A stretch of 64,000 bases of DNA from an uncultured Methanobrevibacter sp. (GTDB lineage: Archaea; Methanobacteriota; Methanobacteria; Methanobacteriales; Methanobacteriaceae), in NCBI GenBank assembly GCA_902794475.1, contig CADBHR010000003.1, positions 1 through 64,000 of the forward strand, given 5' to 3'. This document shows positions 49,048-58,568 of this stretch, piece by piece. Position numbers and translations under genes: made by a program. Every line of letters begins with the position of its first letter. The first letter of the stretch is position 1. The notes under the pieces were generated by a model. The model was not told the DNA's origin. It ran no database searches and saw only the letters and a list, made by a program, of their open reading frames with translations.

Positions 49048-52000
49048 ATGAGTTTCATTGATAAGGTTAAAAAGGCTTTCGGGTCCAAAAAGGAAGATGT
49101 CGAATCTCAAAATAATGTGAATGATGAAATAATTGATAAGCCATCGCCAAATGAAAAGGCCAGAACCTTCAGATATCTGGATGATTTGATACATAGCGGT
49201 GCAAAAGAGATTGCATTGCATTCAGATATTGTTTTAGGATATCTCGAGAAGTCAGAATATAATGACGGCATTAGATTAGATGTCGATAATATGGTTATAG
49301 ACGGAAACGGCCACACAATCGATGCAAAAGGAAAGGCACGAATATTTCTCTCCACAGGCAAAGGCATTGAAATCCAAAACGTCACATTGAAAAATGGGCA
49401 TTCAGATGAGGGCGGCGGAGCAATTTTCAACAGGGGCGAGTTGACAGTTACCGGATCCACACTCACAGAAAACACAGCAAAACGTGATGGCGGAGCAATA
49501 GACACCTTTGAGGGCATGCTGACGGTATCTGATTGCACACTAACCAAAAACGCGTCAGAAAAGTCCGGCGGAGCAATACACAGCTGGAGAAATACTGTAA
49601 CCATAATGAAATCCGCATTCACAGGAAACACAGCAGAAAATGATGGCGGAGCAATATTACACAGTGTCGGCATGTTGACTGTATCCGATTCCACACTACA
49701 GGAAAACACCACAGAAAAGGATGGCGGAGCAATGCGCATCTGGAGTGAGTCAAATATTACAGGCTGCGCACTCATAAAAAACACGGCAAAATGTGGCGGT
49801 GGAGCGATATACAACAGCGGGGAGCTGACCATAACCGGTTCTGCACTCAACGAAAACACAGCAGGAAATGATGGCGCAGCAATAATGCATGACAGGGAGC
49901 GCCTTAAAGCTTTCAATTGCCATTTTGAACACAACAAATCCAAAGCAGGCATCATGTCCAATCAGGATGCACTGCAGGTGCATGATTGTGTTTTCATAAG
50001 CAATGAGGCTGAAAATGTTATTGTCAATGAGGAAAATAAGGCAAATGCCGGCATCTTCAATGGCGAATTTAAAGACAACAATGTCGGCGAATCCGTTATC
50101 TTCAATAACGCCAAACTATGCACCATCGCAAAAAGCGCATTTAAGAACAATCGCTCCAATGCGATAATCAACAAAAGCGATTTGACTTTAATTAGCCCTG
50201 AAATAAAAGATAAGGGAAAAACAATATTGAACGAAAAACACCTCCTGATAAGAAACTCCACCGATGAGCTTGAAGAGCGAGTTTACGGTGACGGCATGAT
50301 CGAAAATGAGATAATTCCTTCGGATGAAAAGTTCGGCTTCGCATACCTGGACGAAAAGATACACGAAAGCCCGACAGGGGAAATAATGCTGGAAGAAGAC
50401 ATAACATTTCAAGATTACGAAACGGATTATTATGAAGAGGGAATAGAACTGGACATTGATAATCTGATTATAGATGGAAACGGACACACAATCGATGCAA
50501 AAGGAAAAACGCGAATCTTTTACTGCACCGGCAAAAACATCACATTAAAAAACATCACATTAAAAAACGGAGATTCCCTTAATGGCGGAGCAATATACAA
50601 GAAGGGAGGCGATTTAACCATAAATGATTCCACATTTAATGAGAACTCAGGTTTGAGTGGCGGAGCAATATACAACGAAAAGGGTGAGTTAACCATAAAT
50701 GATTCCACATTTAACCAGAACACCGTAACTTTGAGTGGTGGAGCAATATCCAATGAGTACAGTGATTTAACTGTTACAGGCTCCACATTCAATGGGAACA
50801 ACGCATATAGTGATGGCGGAGCAATATACAGCTGGGAAAGAAATTTTAAAATTTTTGATTGTGTTTTTTCAAATAATGAATCTGCAAAAAATATCATTTT
50901 CAGTTTTGATTCGCTGCAGATTTACAATAGCGATTTCATTGCCAATCATGCCCCCAGGGGCATTGTCAATTATGGGGATCTCTCCACCCTCAGCATTTCA
51001 AACGGGAAATTTAAGGACAATGATATGGACAAATCCGTTATTTCCAATGACGGCAAGTTATGCACGATTGAAAAAAGCATCTTTGAAAACAATGCCTCCC
51101 CTGCCATAGCCAATAAAGGGGAATTGACATTGATAAGGCCTAAGATAAAGGATGGGGGAAAGGCAATACTGAACGAAAACTATATCCTTATAAAAAAGGC
51201 GGCTGAGGAACTTGAAAATAAGATTTCGGGTGACGGAAAAGTTGAATATGCGGACAGATTCGAGTTCAAAAAATTTGACTTCACCTGTCTGGACAAAAAA
51301 ATACACGAAAGTGCCTCAAAAGAAATAATGCTGGAAAATGACTTCTCCTTTGAAAATTACGAAATAGATTTTTATGAAGGGGGAATAGAGCTGGACATTG
51401 ACGATTTGACCATAGATGGAAACGGGCACACAATCGATGCGCAGGACAAAGCAAGAATATTCCACTGCACAGGTAAAAACATTACACTAAAAAACATCAC
51501 ATTAAAAAACGGACACTCACACAAGAACCATGACAATCCGTTTAACAGCAATGGCGGAGCGATAAGAATCAACTGCAATGTGAACTTAACCATCGAAAAT
51601 TGCAATTTCATAGACAACACATCGGAAGACAAAAGCGGTGCAATACACTACAGGGACGAATTGTCCATAACGGATTGCACATTCTATGGAAACGCTGCAA
51701 TATTGGGCGGAGCAATATACAGCAGCGGGAAGTTAACCATAAATGACTCTACACTACATGAGAACACAGCAGAAAAGGATGGCGGAGCAATACACAACTT
51801 CAATGGCATATTGACCGTGTCCGATTCCACACTCACTGCCAACAGCGCAAAACATGACGGCGGAGCAATAAGAAACAGCGGCGAGGTGAATATTACGGAC
51901 TCCACACTCACAGAAAACAGCGCAAACAACGGCGGAGCAATATGTAACTACGGCGAGTTGAATATTACTGGCTGCACAATCACGAAAAACAGTGCAGATG

Positions 52001-52188
52001 GCGGTGGAGGAGCCATAGATAACAGCACTAATGGCGATTTAACCATAACGGAATCCACGCTCGCAGAAAATACAGCGTGGCAGGGCGGGGCAATATATCT
52101 ATATGTACGCTCAAAAAAATATGAAACGGATAATTGTACTTTCAAAGATAACCGCCCTGGCGATATCTTTCGCGATTTAGGCGTCTAA
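49048..52188 (+). CDS. Signal-less beta-helix (PMP-repeat) protein, 1,046 aa
   Basis: N-terminus MSFIDKVKKAFGSKKEDVES is the amphipathic tag, with no signal peptide. Three modules start with a cap (FRYLDDLIHSGAKEIALHSD near residue 50; FAYLDEKIHESPTGEIMLEE near 430; FTCLDKKIHESASKEIMLEN near 750) and a conserved IDGNGHTIDAKGKARIF stretch, each followed by coils of the GGAIYNSGELTITGS/FxxN type. Between the modules are short non-helix segments (IIPSDEKFGF). The last coil ends DNCTFKDNRPGDIFRDLGV, much like the end of the 53123 paralogue (CTFKDNSPDDVH). The start lies behind GCGGGTGTTCTAA. It is intact. Function and location are unknown. Confidence 0.82.
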   Translation: MSFIDKVKKAFGSKKEDVESQNNVNDEIIDKPSPNEKARTFRYLDDLIHSGAKEIALHSDIVLGYLEKSEYNDGIRLDVDNMVIDGNGHTIDAKGKARIFLSTGKGIEIQNVTLKNGHSDEGGGAIFNRGELTVTGSTLTENTAKRDGGAIDTFEGMLTVSDCTLTKNASEKSGGAIHSWRNTVTIMKSAFTGNTAENDGGAILHSVGMLTVSDSTLQENTTEKDGGAMRIWSESNITGCALIKNTAKCGGGAIYNSGELTITGSALNENTAGNDGAAIMHDRERLKAFNCHFEHNKSKAGIMSNQDALQVHDCVFISNEAENVIVNEENKANAGIFNGEFKDNNVGESVIFNNAKLCTIAKSAFKNNRSNAIINKSDLTLISPEIKDKGKTILNEKHLLIRNSTDELEERVYGDGMIENEIIPSDEKFGFAYLDEKIHESPTGEIMLEEDITFQDYETDYYEEGIELDIDNLIIDGNGHTIDAKGKTRIFYCTGKNITLKNITLKNGDSLNGGAIYKKGGDLTINDSTFNENSGLSGGAIYNEKGELTINDSTFNQNTVTLSGGAISNEYSDLTVTGSTFNGNNAYSDGGAIYSWERNFKIFDCVFSNNESAKNIIFSFDSLQIYNSDFIANHAPRGIVNYGDLSTLSISNGKFKDNDMDKSVISNDGKLCTIEKSIFENNASPAIANKGELTLIRPKIKDGGKAILNENYILIKKAAEELENKISGDGKVEYADRFEFKKFDFTCLDKKIHESASKEIMLENDFSFENYEIDFYEGGIELDIDDLTIDGNGHTIDAQDKARIFHCTGKNITLKNITLKNGHSHKNHDNPFNSNGGAIRINCNVNLTIENCNFIDNTSEDKSGAIHYRDELSITDCTFYGNAAILGGAIYSSGKLTINDSTLHENTAEKDGGAIHNFNGILTVSDSTLTANSAKHDGGAIRNSGEVNITDSTLTENSANNGGAICNYGELNITGCTITKNSADGGGGAIDNSTNGDLTITESTLAENTAWQGGAIYLYVRSKKYETDNCTFKDNRPGDIFRDLGV

Positions 52189-52246
52189 ACATCAATTATT
52201 CTTAAAAATCAGATTATATGAATGCTTTGAGGTCAATTATAATCGG

Positions 52247-52525
52247 GTGTTTATTTTAGGGTCTCTTGATTATTTAAGAATTGTTTTGAGAGAAGAAAAT
52301 CTGAATAAAAATCTTAAAAACGATTTATTCAAGGCAATTTCCAAATATGTCAATGATATTGAAAAAATCTATTCCTTATGCAACAAAGACAATGACGTTT
52401 TTGAAAATATGAGTTTAACTGACCTCATGAATCATTTTGACAGGTTGCAAAATTATATCAGTCATAATTTGGATGTTCTTCCAAGATTGGACGATGATGA
52501 TTTTGATGAATCCCTATTCTATTGA
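52247..52525 (+). CDS. Small hypothetical acidic protein
   Basis: A 92-residue frame (GTG start 52247; the GTGTTTATTTTAGGG segment leaves the start doubtful, TTG 52286 is an alternative) with helical, acidic sequence (VNDIEKIYSLCNKDNDVFEN, LPRLDDDDFDESLFY). I recognise no family. The upstream ATAATCGGGTGTTTATTTT resembles the leader of the beta-helix genes, so it may belong to the same regulon. It follows the 49048 gene by 58 bases. Confidence 0.5.
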   Translation: MFILGSLDYLRIVLREENLNKNLKNDLFKAISKYVNDIEKIYSLCNKDNDVFENMSLTDLMNHFDRLQNYISHNLDVLPRLDDDDFDESLFY

Positions 52526-52569
52526 GGAACATCTCTGTGGAATATCCAAACCCTCCACCACCTCAAACC

Positions 52570-52863
52570 CTACAGCTCGAAGTTGAAGCTGACTGCAGTG
52601 AACTTCATCCCGCTGTCCCTGATTTTCTTGGACTTTATCTCGACATCCCCGTACTCTTTCAAGAATGAATTGATTTCTCGGGAAGCCGGGCCGTAGTTTT
52701 TCCGGTCATAGATCCTGTAGTTTCCCATGAACTTGACCGTTTCCTTGGTGTTTAGGACATTGACCCTGTCCATCCTGAAGGACTCTCCGTTTTTCTCAAG
52801 AACCGAATTTACCTTTTCCACTATATCCCTTTTGATTTTTTCCTTTTCTTCAACGCTGATCAT
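52570..52863 (-). CDS. Small hypothetical protein
   Basis: The start ATG 52863 follows GCGGAGACGATATC. The 97-residue protein is charged and mixed alpha/beta (MISVEEKEKIKRDIVEKVNS ... FLKEYGDVEIKSKKIRDSGM). It could be a small regulator; I recognise no domain. Confidence 0.5.
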   Translation of the reverse strand: MISVEEKEKIKRDIVEKVNSVLEKNGESFRMDRVNVLNTKETVKFMGNYRIYDRKNYGPASREINSFLKEYGDVEIKSKKIRDSGMKFTAVSFNFEL

Positions 52864-53034
52864 GATATCGTCTCCGCTTATGGTTGCGGGCATCCCAGGC
52901 TTTTGCAATGAACCTTAAGCCTGCTTATATAACATGTTATATTTCATGATTGTTATAAATTATGAAAAATTACCAGAAATGATATAATGCCGACAGCCCA
53001 TTTATTAAATTTATTTAAAAGCAACGCTTTTGAA

Positions 53035-53122
53035 CATGATGGAGCTCCACCATCACGGCTTGTGGTGTTGCCTGTTAATGCGGATTCTGTTAGTGTTATC
53101 TTGCCCGAAAAGGCATACCCCT
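53035..53122 (-). pseudogene. Orphan beta-helix coil downstream of the 53123 gene
   Basis: On the minus strand the frame reads GKITLTESALTGNTTSRDGG and then loses the pattern. It looks like one extra coil from a longer ancestor or a duplicated tail. Confidence 0.5.
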
Positions 53123-54337
53123 CTAATGAACATCATCAGGACTATTGTCTTTGAAAGTACAATCATTTAAATTTAAACCGTCTAAACTGGTGTATACTGC
53201 TCCACCCTCCTCCAGCGCCGCATTTTCCGTGAATGTGGAATCGGCTATTGTCAAATCTGCCTCATTGTACACAGCACCGCCGTCGGCTTCTGCAATGTTG
53301 CTGTTGAATACTGTTCCGGATATTGTCAGGTCAGCCTCATTGTACACGGCACCGCCGTCGGCTTCTGCATTGTTACTGTTGAATACTGTTCCGGATATTG
53401 TCAGGTCAGCCTCATTGTACACAGCACCGCCGGACATTTCTGCAATGTTGCTGTTGAATACTGTTCCGGATATTGTTATCTCACCGCTCAAATTGTATAT
53501 TGCACCGCCGTCATCCTGTGCCGTATTTCCCGTAAATGCGGATTCAGAGATTGTTAACTCGCCATCCAAATTGTTTATTGCACCGCCGTAACACTCCTTG
53601 TTCCGGGAGTAGTCCTCCTGTGCAGAGTTATATGCGAATGTGGATCCGGTTACTGATAACTTGCCCATGTTCTGTATTGCTCCGCCACAACTGTTTGCAA
53701 TGTTTTCCTGCAGTGTGCAACCGGTTATTGTCAGCTCGCCCTTGTTGAATACCGCCCCTCCTTTACCGTACTCTCCCCGTGCAGCATTATCCATGAATGT
53801 GGAATCGGCTATTGACAGCTTGCCTGTGTTTTCTATTGCTCCACCGGCCTGCCGTGTACTGTTGTCCTTGAATTCAGATTCTGTGACTGTTAAGTTGCCT
53901 GCGTTTCGTATTGCTCCACCATTACCATAATCTATTGCTTCATTATCTGTGAATGTTGATTTGGCTATTGTTAATGTACCATTATTGAATATTGCTCCGC
54001 CGCCATATTCCACTGCTGCGTTTCCCGTGAATGTCAATCCGGTTACTGTTAACTTGCCTTCGTTTTCTATTGCTCCACCGCTTCCGCCTGAAAATCCATT
54101 TTTTAATTTGACGTTTTTAACACACAGATTCTTTGCGATGCAATGAAATATTCGTGCCCTTCCTTTTGTATCTATCGTGTGACCGTTTCCGTCAATGATC
54201 AAACCGTCAACATCCAGCTTGATTCCATCTTCATATTTCGACCATTCATCAGCACCCAAAACAATATTTGAGTCCAGAACAATCTCCTTTATGCCACTGT
54301 GAATCAAATCATCCAAATATTTAAACTTTTTTGCCAT
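53123..54337 (-). CDS. Signal-less beta-helix protein, 404 aa
   Basis: The start follows GTAAGGTGTTGGC, and the box TTAATTAAAGTTATTT lies upstream near 54373-54390. It starts directly with the cap (MAKKFKYLDDLIHSGIKEIV), without the amphipathic tag, then LIIDGNGHTIDTKGRARIFH and about 12 coils (LTFTGNAAVEYGGGAIFNNG, FKDNSTRQAGGAIEN...). A 75-base unit encoding ADLTISGTVFNSNNAEADGG occurs about three times (53246-53480). The end CTFKDNSPDDVH matches the 49048 paralogue. Confidence 0.8.
   Translation of the reverse strand: MAKKFKYLDDLIHSGIKEIVLDSNIVLGADEWSKYEDGIKLDVDGLIIDGNGHTIDTKGRARIFHCIAKNLCVKNVKLKNGFSGGSGGAIENEGKLTVTGLTFTGNAAVEYGGGAIFNNGTLTIAKSTFTDNEAIDYGNGGAIRNAGNLTVTESEFKDNSTRQAGGAIENTGKLSIADSTFMDNAARGEYGKGGAVFNKGELTITGCTLQENIANSCGGAIQNMGKLSVTGSTFAYNSAQEDYSRNKECYGGAINNLDGELTISESAFTGNTAQDDGGAIYNLSGEITISGTVFNSNIAEMSGGAVYNEADLTISGTVFNSNNAEADGGAVYNEADLTISGTVFNSNIAEADGGAVYNEADLTIADSTFTENAALEEGGAVYTSLDGLNLNDCTFKDNSPDDVH
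53246..53480 (-). repeat. About three 75-base tandem repeats in the beta-helix gene
   Basis: The unit encodes one helix coil (25 residues, ADLTISGTVFNSNIAEADGG plus AVYNE) and is nearly identical between copies, as expected for recent duplication. Confidence 0.7.
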
Positions 54338-54496
54338 GCCAACACCTTACTGTTATTGATTTTGGAGATGATGTTAATTAAAGTTATTTTTAACGGCATA
54401 TTCGCAGTCCAAATCAGATGTGAAAGCCGAATGGCCGCAACCCAAGTCACCGAAAACCTTTTCAATGCTCCAAAACATCACCAGCCACGGCCATTT

Positions 54497-55303
54497 TCAG
54501 TCACCATTAATAGTTTCTGTGAGAACAATCTTTCCCCCGCATTTCGGGCAGGGGTGCAGCGTATTGATTTCCCTTGGGATTTCATTTCTGCATTCCGGAC
54601 AGTCGATTAGAGACATTTGCCGTCCATACTTGCAGTCCCAGAAGTCAACCCTGTGGATTGTATTGTCATAGTCAATGCAGGCCACGCCCCGCCGTACGAT
54701 TTCCTCATCGATTAAGGAGTCAAATACGCCGAATGCATATTCAGTCAAGTCTTCAATGGCGTCCCCTTTGCTGTCATATGACTGGACATCCACACTTAAA
54801 TGGGCAGGACAGTATCTTTCAAGCTCCGTGAAGGTTAGATACATCCTGGATTCATCTTCAGGATTGTTTTCATCCACTGCATCAGGAAACAGCATCCCCA
54901 AAAGACCCCCTGATGAGGGTTCATATTTCCTGCCTTCAACTTCACATGGCCCGCCGAATGTTATCTCATATTCCCTGCGCCCCTTGATTTCCTTAAGCTC
55001 GGCGATTTCGTTTTCATATCTTATCCTTCTTGCACTTATGCCCGATTTCACAAGATCATAGGTTTCCGGATGGGAATCCATAGGCACTTTAAGATAATAT
55101 GTCTTGACAATCTTGTCGCAGTGCGGACAGCAGCTTTCATCGATATGGCCCACAAAGCCATGTTTTTGCTCGAAATCTGTAGTCGAAGAGGTCCTGATGA
55201 ATTCCTCAACTTCTCCCGTATCGCTGTTGTAGAAATAGCATAATTCTGTTCTGTCGAATTCGAATCCACAGTCTTCACATTCGTATTCATAATAGATTGC
55301 CAT
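54497..55303 (-). CDS. Zinc-ribbon protein of unknown function
   Basis: The start ATG 55303 follows GAGTGATTTTC. The N-terminus has a zinc-binding pattern (YECEDCGFEF and further on CCPHCDKIVK), the middle (residues about 90-200) is unknown, and the C-terminus carries a second zinc ribbon (CPECRNEIPREI ... CPKCGGKIVL). There is no membrane segment, so it is cytoplasmic, possibly a nucleic-acid or protein-binding factor. I do not recognise the family. Confidence 0.6.
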   Translation of the reverse strand: MAIYYEYECEDCGFEFDRTELCYFYNSDTGEVEEFIRTSSTTDFEQKHGFVGHIDESCCPHCDKIVKTYYLKVPMDSHPETYDLVKSGISARRIRYENEIAELKEIKGRREYEITFGGPCEVEGRKYEPSSGGLLGMLFPDAVDENNPEDESRMYLTFTELERYCPAHLSVDVQSYDSKGDAIEDLTEYAFGVFDSLIDEEIVRRGVACIDYDNTIHRVDFWDCKYGRQMSLIDCPECRNEIPREINTLHPCPKCGGKIVLTETINGD

Positions 55304-55483
55304 GAAAATCACTCGCCTGATGCCTTGAAAAGGCCTTGAAGTTGCTTGAGATAGAATCTGTATTTCCTATTAAAAAAATCTTGTCAAATCGAGCCTGCAT
55401 TATTTAAAGATTGTTGCCCGCTATCGATGTTACTGCAGCCCTTGGAGAAAATGAAGTAAATTAATTCCAAAAATTAATTTACT

Positions 55484-56109
55484 TTATCGAATCTCTTTTA
55501 GAATGATTTCCTCTAAGTCCCCAGGCACTCTCCTGAATCCTACAATCTTGTCGGGATATGCTCCCAGACGGCTTTCACCAGCCGAATTTATGTCCTCAAG
55601 AATTCCGAACATTTCCGATGCCGGAACTTCAGTTTCGATTTTGCAGAAATCGCCGAAAAATTCCTCCCGGACAATGGTGCCATGAACATCCTCGATTTTT
55701 TGAATGCATTTGTCAACACAATCCTTCGGAGTGGAAATGAAAACTTTCTGAATCGGTTCAAGCAGACATGGTTTTGCAAGCATTATTGCATCATTTATGG
55801 CCTTTTTGACTGCAGGCATGACCTGTGCGGGACCCCTGTGAATCAGGTCTTCATGAAGTTTGGCATCGACCAGCTTGACTTTCAATCCGCAGGCCTCCAC
55901 AGAAGCCAAAGGCCCCTCCTTAACTATCTCTTCAAACCCGTCAAGCAACATCATCTTTGATTCATCCATGAATTTGACATCACTGGCCATGTTTAAGAAC
56001 ATGTTTCTGTTTTTAATGTCCCATATGCAATTTGCTTCAGCTTCATCCATGCCCAGTTCAGCGAATTTTTCAGTGTCGACTTCAATCTCATCTGCATTTG
56101 CCCTATTAT
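55484..56109 (-). pseudogene. Elongation factor 2 paralogue, C-terminal domains only, joined to adhesin
   Basis: About 200 residues correspond to the end of archaeal EF-2 (ADEIEVDTEKFAELG..., DGFEEIVKEGPLASV, the diphthamide loop LHEDLIHRGPAQVMPAVKK with its His kept, and LLEPIQKVFISTPKD). Domains I-III, including the GTPase, are missing, and many residues differ from ordinary EF-2, so this is a diverged paralogue and not the housekeeping gene. The N-terminal end is joined in frame at about 56105 to a beta-helix adhesin fragment (FLNNRANADEIEVDT). The first Met (56050) is not a natural EF-2 start. Confidence 0.8.
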
Positions 56110-56972
56110 TTAAGAAAGTGGAATTGGAAATAGTGAGAGTATCTAGAAGATAATCGTGGGCGAAGTAAATTGCAGAACCATTAACAGCAATATTGCCCGT
56201 GAAATTACAATTTGTTACAGTACCTAGGTTTTCAAAGTGAACTGCACCGCCCCTGTATGTTGCTTGGTTATTAGTAAAATTACAATTTGTTACAGTAGAT
56301 GTAGAACCTGAACCAGCAAAGTAAATTGCTCCACCCCTATTGGAAGCAGAGTTATTAGTAAAATTACAATTTGTTACAGTACTTTCACCAGTAAATCGTA
56401 TAGCTCCTCCTAAATATGCATTATTATTAATAAAACTACATTTGTTACAGTACCTTCACTATCTTTGTAGAAGTAAACTGCACCACCACAACTCTCATCA
56501 CCAGTTGCTTTATTAGCAGTGAAATTACAATTTGACACAGTACCAGAATATATCCAGACAGCACCACCATCATAGGTTGCGGAGTTGTTAGTAAAATTAC
56601 AATTTGACACAGTACCAGAATATATCCAGACAGCACCACCATCATAGGTTGCGGAGTTGTTAGTAAAATTACAATTTGTCACCTCACCAGTACCACTGAA
56701 GTAAACTGCACCACCATATCTATTTGCAATGTTATCAGTAAAATTACAATTTAACACGGTACCAGTACTATCAAAGTAAATTGCTCCTCCATTACCATTA
56801 TAATTAGCATTTTTAATGGTTAGGTTTTTAATTGTTACACCGGAAGCACTAACACGAAATGCCCTGATTGTTGATCAGTTCATGTCAATGAATGCACCGT
56901 TACCATCAATGACTTTATTGTCCTCACCGATAGTAATGGTTTCACCCCCATCGTAAGTATAGTTTTTATGGA
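56110..56972 (-). pseudogene. Adhesin beta-helix fragment, frameshifted and with in-frame stop
   Basis: From about 56972 to 56110 the minus strand matches the exported adhesin at 22821: TYDGGETITIGEDN, VIDGNGAFIDMN, then an in-frame TGA (56875-56877), AFRVSASGVTIKNLTIKNAN, and PMP coils (CNFTNNSATYDGGAVWIYSG). The frame shifts near 56440 where an A is missing. There is no signal peptide and no tail. It contains an exact 72-base tandem duplication (56522-56593, 56594-56665). It ends in the EF-2 fragment at 56105. Confidence 0.8.
56522..56665 (-). repeat. Exact 72-base tandem duplication
   Basis: Two identical copies (56522-56593, 56594-56665) encode one coil TNNSATYDGGAVWIYSGTVS each. Exact identity points to a recent duplication. 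Confidence 0.85.
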
Positions 56973-56991
56973 TTAAATTATAATATTAGAT

Positions 56992-57146
56992 ATGGATATT
57001 TTAGATATTGCAACTTTAAAAGAAATTATTGAAAAAGTACCTGAAGATTTTGATGTAGAATTTAATGATCGTAATACCACCTACCAGCTTCAGATAAAGT
57101 TGAGATTGATGTGAGTGGTAAAAAATTAATTCTTAAAAAGTATTGA
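56992..57146 (+). pseudogene. Small conserved-type protein, frameshifted
   Basis: The frame MDILDIATLKEIIEKVPEDF (then DVEFNDRNTTYQ) shifts near 57080, after which the other frame reads PASDKVEIDVSGKKLILKKY-stop. One missing base explains it. The sequence is typical of small conserved Methanobrevibacter proteins (about 50 aa) of unknown function. Confidence 0.5.
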
Positions 57147-57467
57147 TTTATGTAATTTGGTTCTTAATTTCAATTATATATAATATTACAGTACATACTA
57201 TTAATTGGCACAAAAAGGAAAAAGGTTCAATGAGTGGAGGTTAATTACCTCCACATATTCATGATTTTTATTCTTGTTTTTGTGATGGTTGTTTGTATTT
57301 CATGATTTTTGAATTTTTATTTTATTTGCATTGTTCTTTTTTGCGCCTTCTTGTTCTTTTTTGTACTATTTTTGTTTGGTTCGTAACTATACGAACTAAA
57401 AAAAATTTATTAATCAAGATTTTTAAATATTATCTTGTATTAGGTAGTTGAGCGTTAGAGTAACTAT
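57147..57467. other. AT-rich intergenic region
   Basis: No gene seen. TTTAAATATT near 57422 is a TATA candidate for cbiS. Confidence 0.4.
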
Positions 57468-57500
57468 GTGTTTTATAGTATAATTAATATATATTATCTT

Positions 57501-58568
57501 ATGAAATTTGATGTCATCGAAAAGGATTATGGAATTTGCATTACCAATCCGAATCATTTTTTAGCATTCAGCGATTTCACCGTAAGCGATGGGATTGACA
57601 TTATTGAAAATGTAAATATTCTAAAGGCAAAGGATGAATTCAAATCTATCGCAAAAAGGGCACAGGCATTTAATCAATCACGGTCATCATACATTGCTCA
57701 GGCAACGGATTCCCTTGATTACTTTACAAATGATTATGGTGATTTGGCCGTATTCACATTCACGGCAAATGATGTTGTCATTGAAGATTTCACTGATGAG
57801 CTTAAGGTTGCCAACTCTCCTAAGGGTTTTGCCGATGCAAGAATCAATTTCAGCCATGTCATATATTTGGATAAGACGATTTCACCAAAGGACTTGCTTA
57901 AGATATTCAAGCTTATAACTGCCGTTAAAGCTAAGGTGCTGGCGGATATGGCGTTGCCCTTCCATATTCAAAATATTCTGAACACGAATGATTTTTTAGC
58001 CGTTTTGGGAAATCTCCCTGAAAATGACGGAAAATCCTTGGACATCAACAATGCTGAATATGATGATATTGATTTTGATGATTTAAATGTCAGAATCTCT
58101 GAAGCTATTGAAATCAGCCTGGAAGATGCTTTTAGATATTACGGTTTGACATTTGGCATTCTGGATTATTTGGTTTCACAGGGCATACAGATTGGTGATC
58201 TGGTCGATGCTGGATTGGATATTGTCGAGGGTGTTGAAATAACTCAGGGCCTGAAAGACCGATTGAAGAAACAAATTCTCAAATCATTGGCCGATGAAGA
58301 TGTTGTTGCATTGATTGTAAGTGCAATGAGAACCGAACAGGACATTAATGCCGATAGGATACGTGAAGTTAATTTGAAAACAAGCATATGCACAGGTAAG
58401 GTATTGGGCCTTGCGATTTCAAATCAGATTGCCGGAACAAAAGCGGCATTTAATTTTAATTTATATGATGAAGCAAAACCTGGAATTATTTGGGGTCTGC
58501 CTGATATGCTTGATGATATTTTTGCAGGATTGATTGCAGGTTGTGTGACAAAAATTTTTGAGGAATGA
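57501..58568 (+). CDS. cbiS: Bifunctional adenosylcobinamide hydrolase / alpha-ribazole phosphatase
   Basis: Fits the archaeal CbiS fusion of a CbiZ-type amidohydrolase (residues about 1-200, [38 protein letters not shown]) and a CobZ/PgpA-like phosphatase (residues about 215-355, [36 protein letters not shown]). CbiZ removes the aminopropanol side chain from adenosylcobinamide during salvage, CobZ makes alpha-ribazole from its phosphate. The start at 57501 is chosen over an earlier in-frame ATG at 57468 because TTTAAATATT lies near 57422 and family homology begins at MKFDV. cobS follows with overlap, so both make cobamide. Confidence 0.78.
   Translation: MKFDVIEKDYGICITNPNHFLAFSDFTVSDGIDIIENVNILKAKDEFKSIAKRAQAFNQSRSSYIAQATDSLDYFTNDYGDLAVFTFTANDVVIEDFTDELKVANSPKGFADARINFSHVIYLDKTISPKDLLKIFKLITAVKAKVLADMALPFHIQNILNTNDFLAVLGNLPENDGKSLDINNAEYDDIDFDDLNVRISEAIEISLEDAFRYYGLTFGILDYLVSQGIQIGDLVDAGLDIVEGVEITQGLKDRLKKQILKSLADEDVVALIVSAMRTEQDINADRIREVNLKTSICTGKVLGLAISNQIAGTKAAFNFNLYDEAKPGIIWGLPDMLDDIFAGLIAGCVTKIFEE

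Noticed and set aside
49107-52145. Many minus-strand frames across the beta-helix gene
   Set aside because: They mirror the repetitive plus-strand coils (APPSFSA patterns) and have no own signals.
53145-54146. Plus-strand frames across the 53123 gene
   Set aside because: Same mirror effect, with Pro/Ser-rich repeats; no ribosome site.
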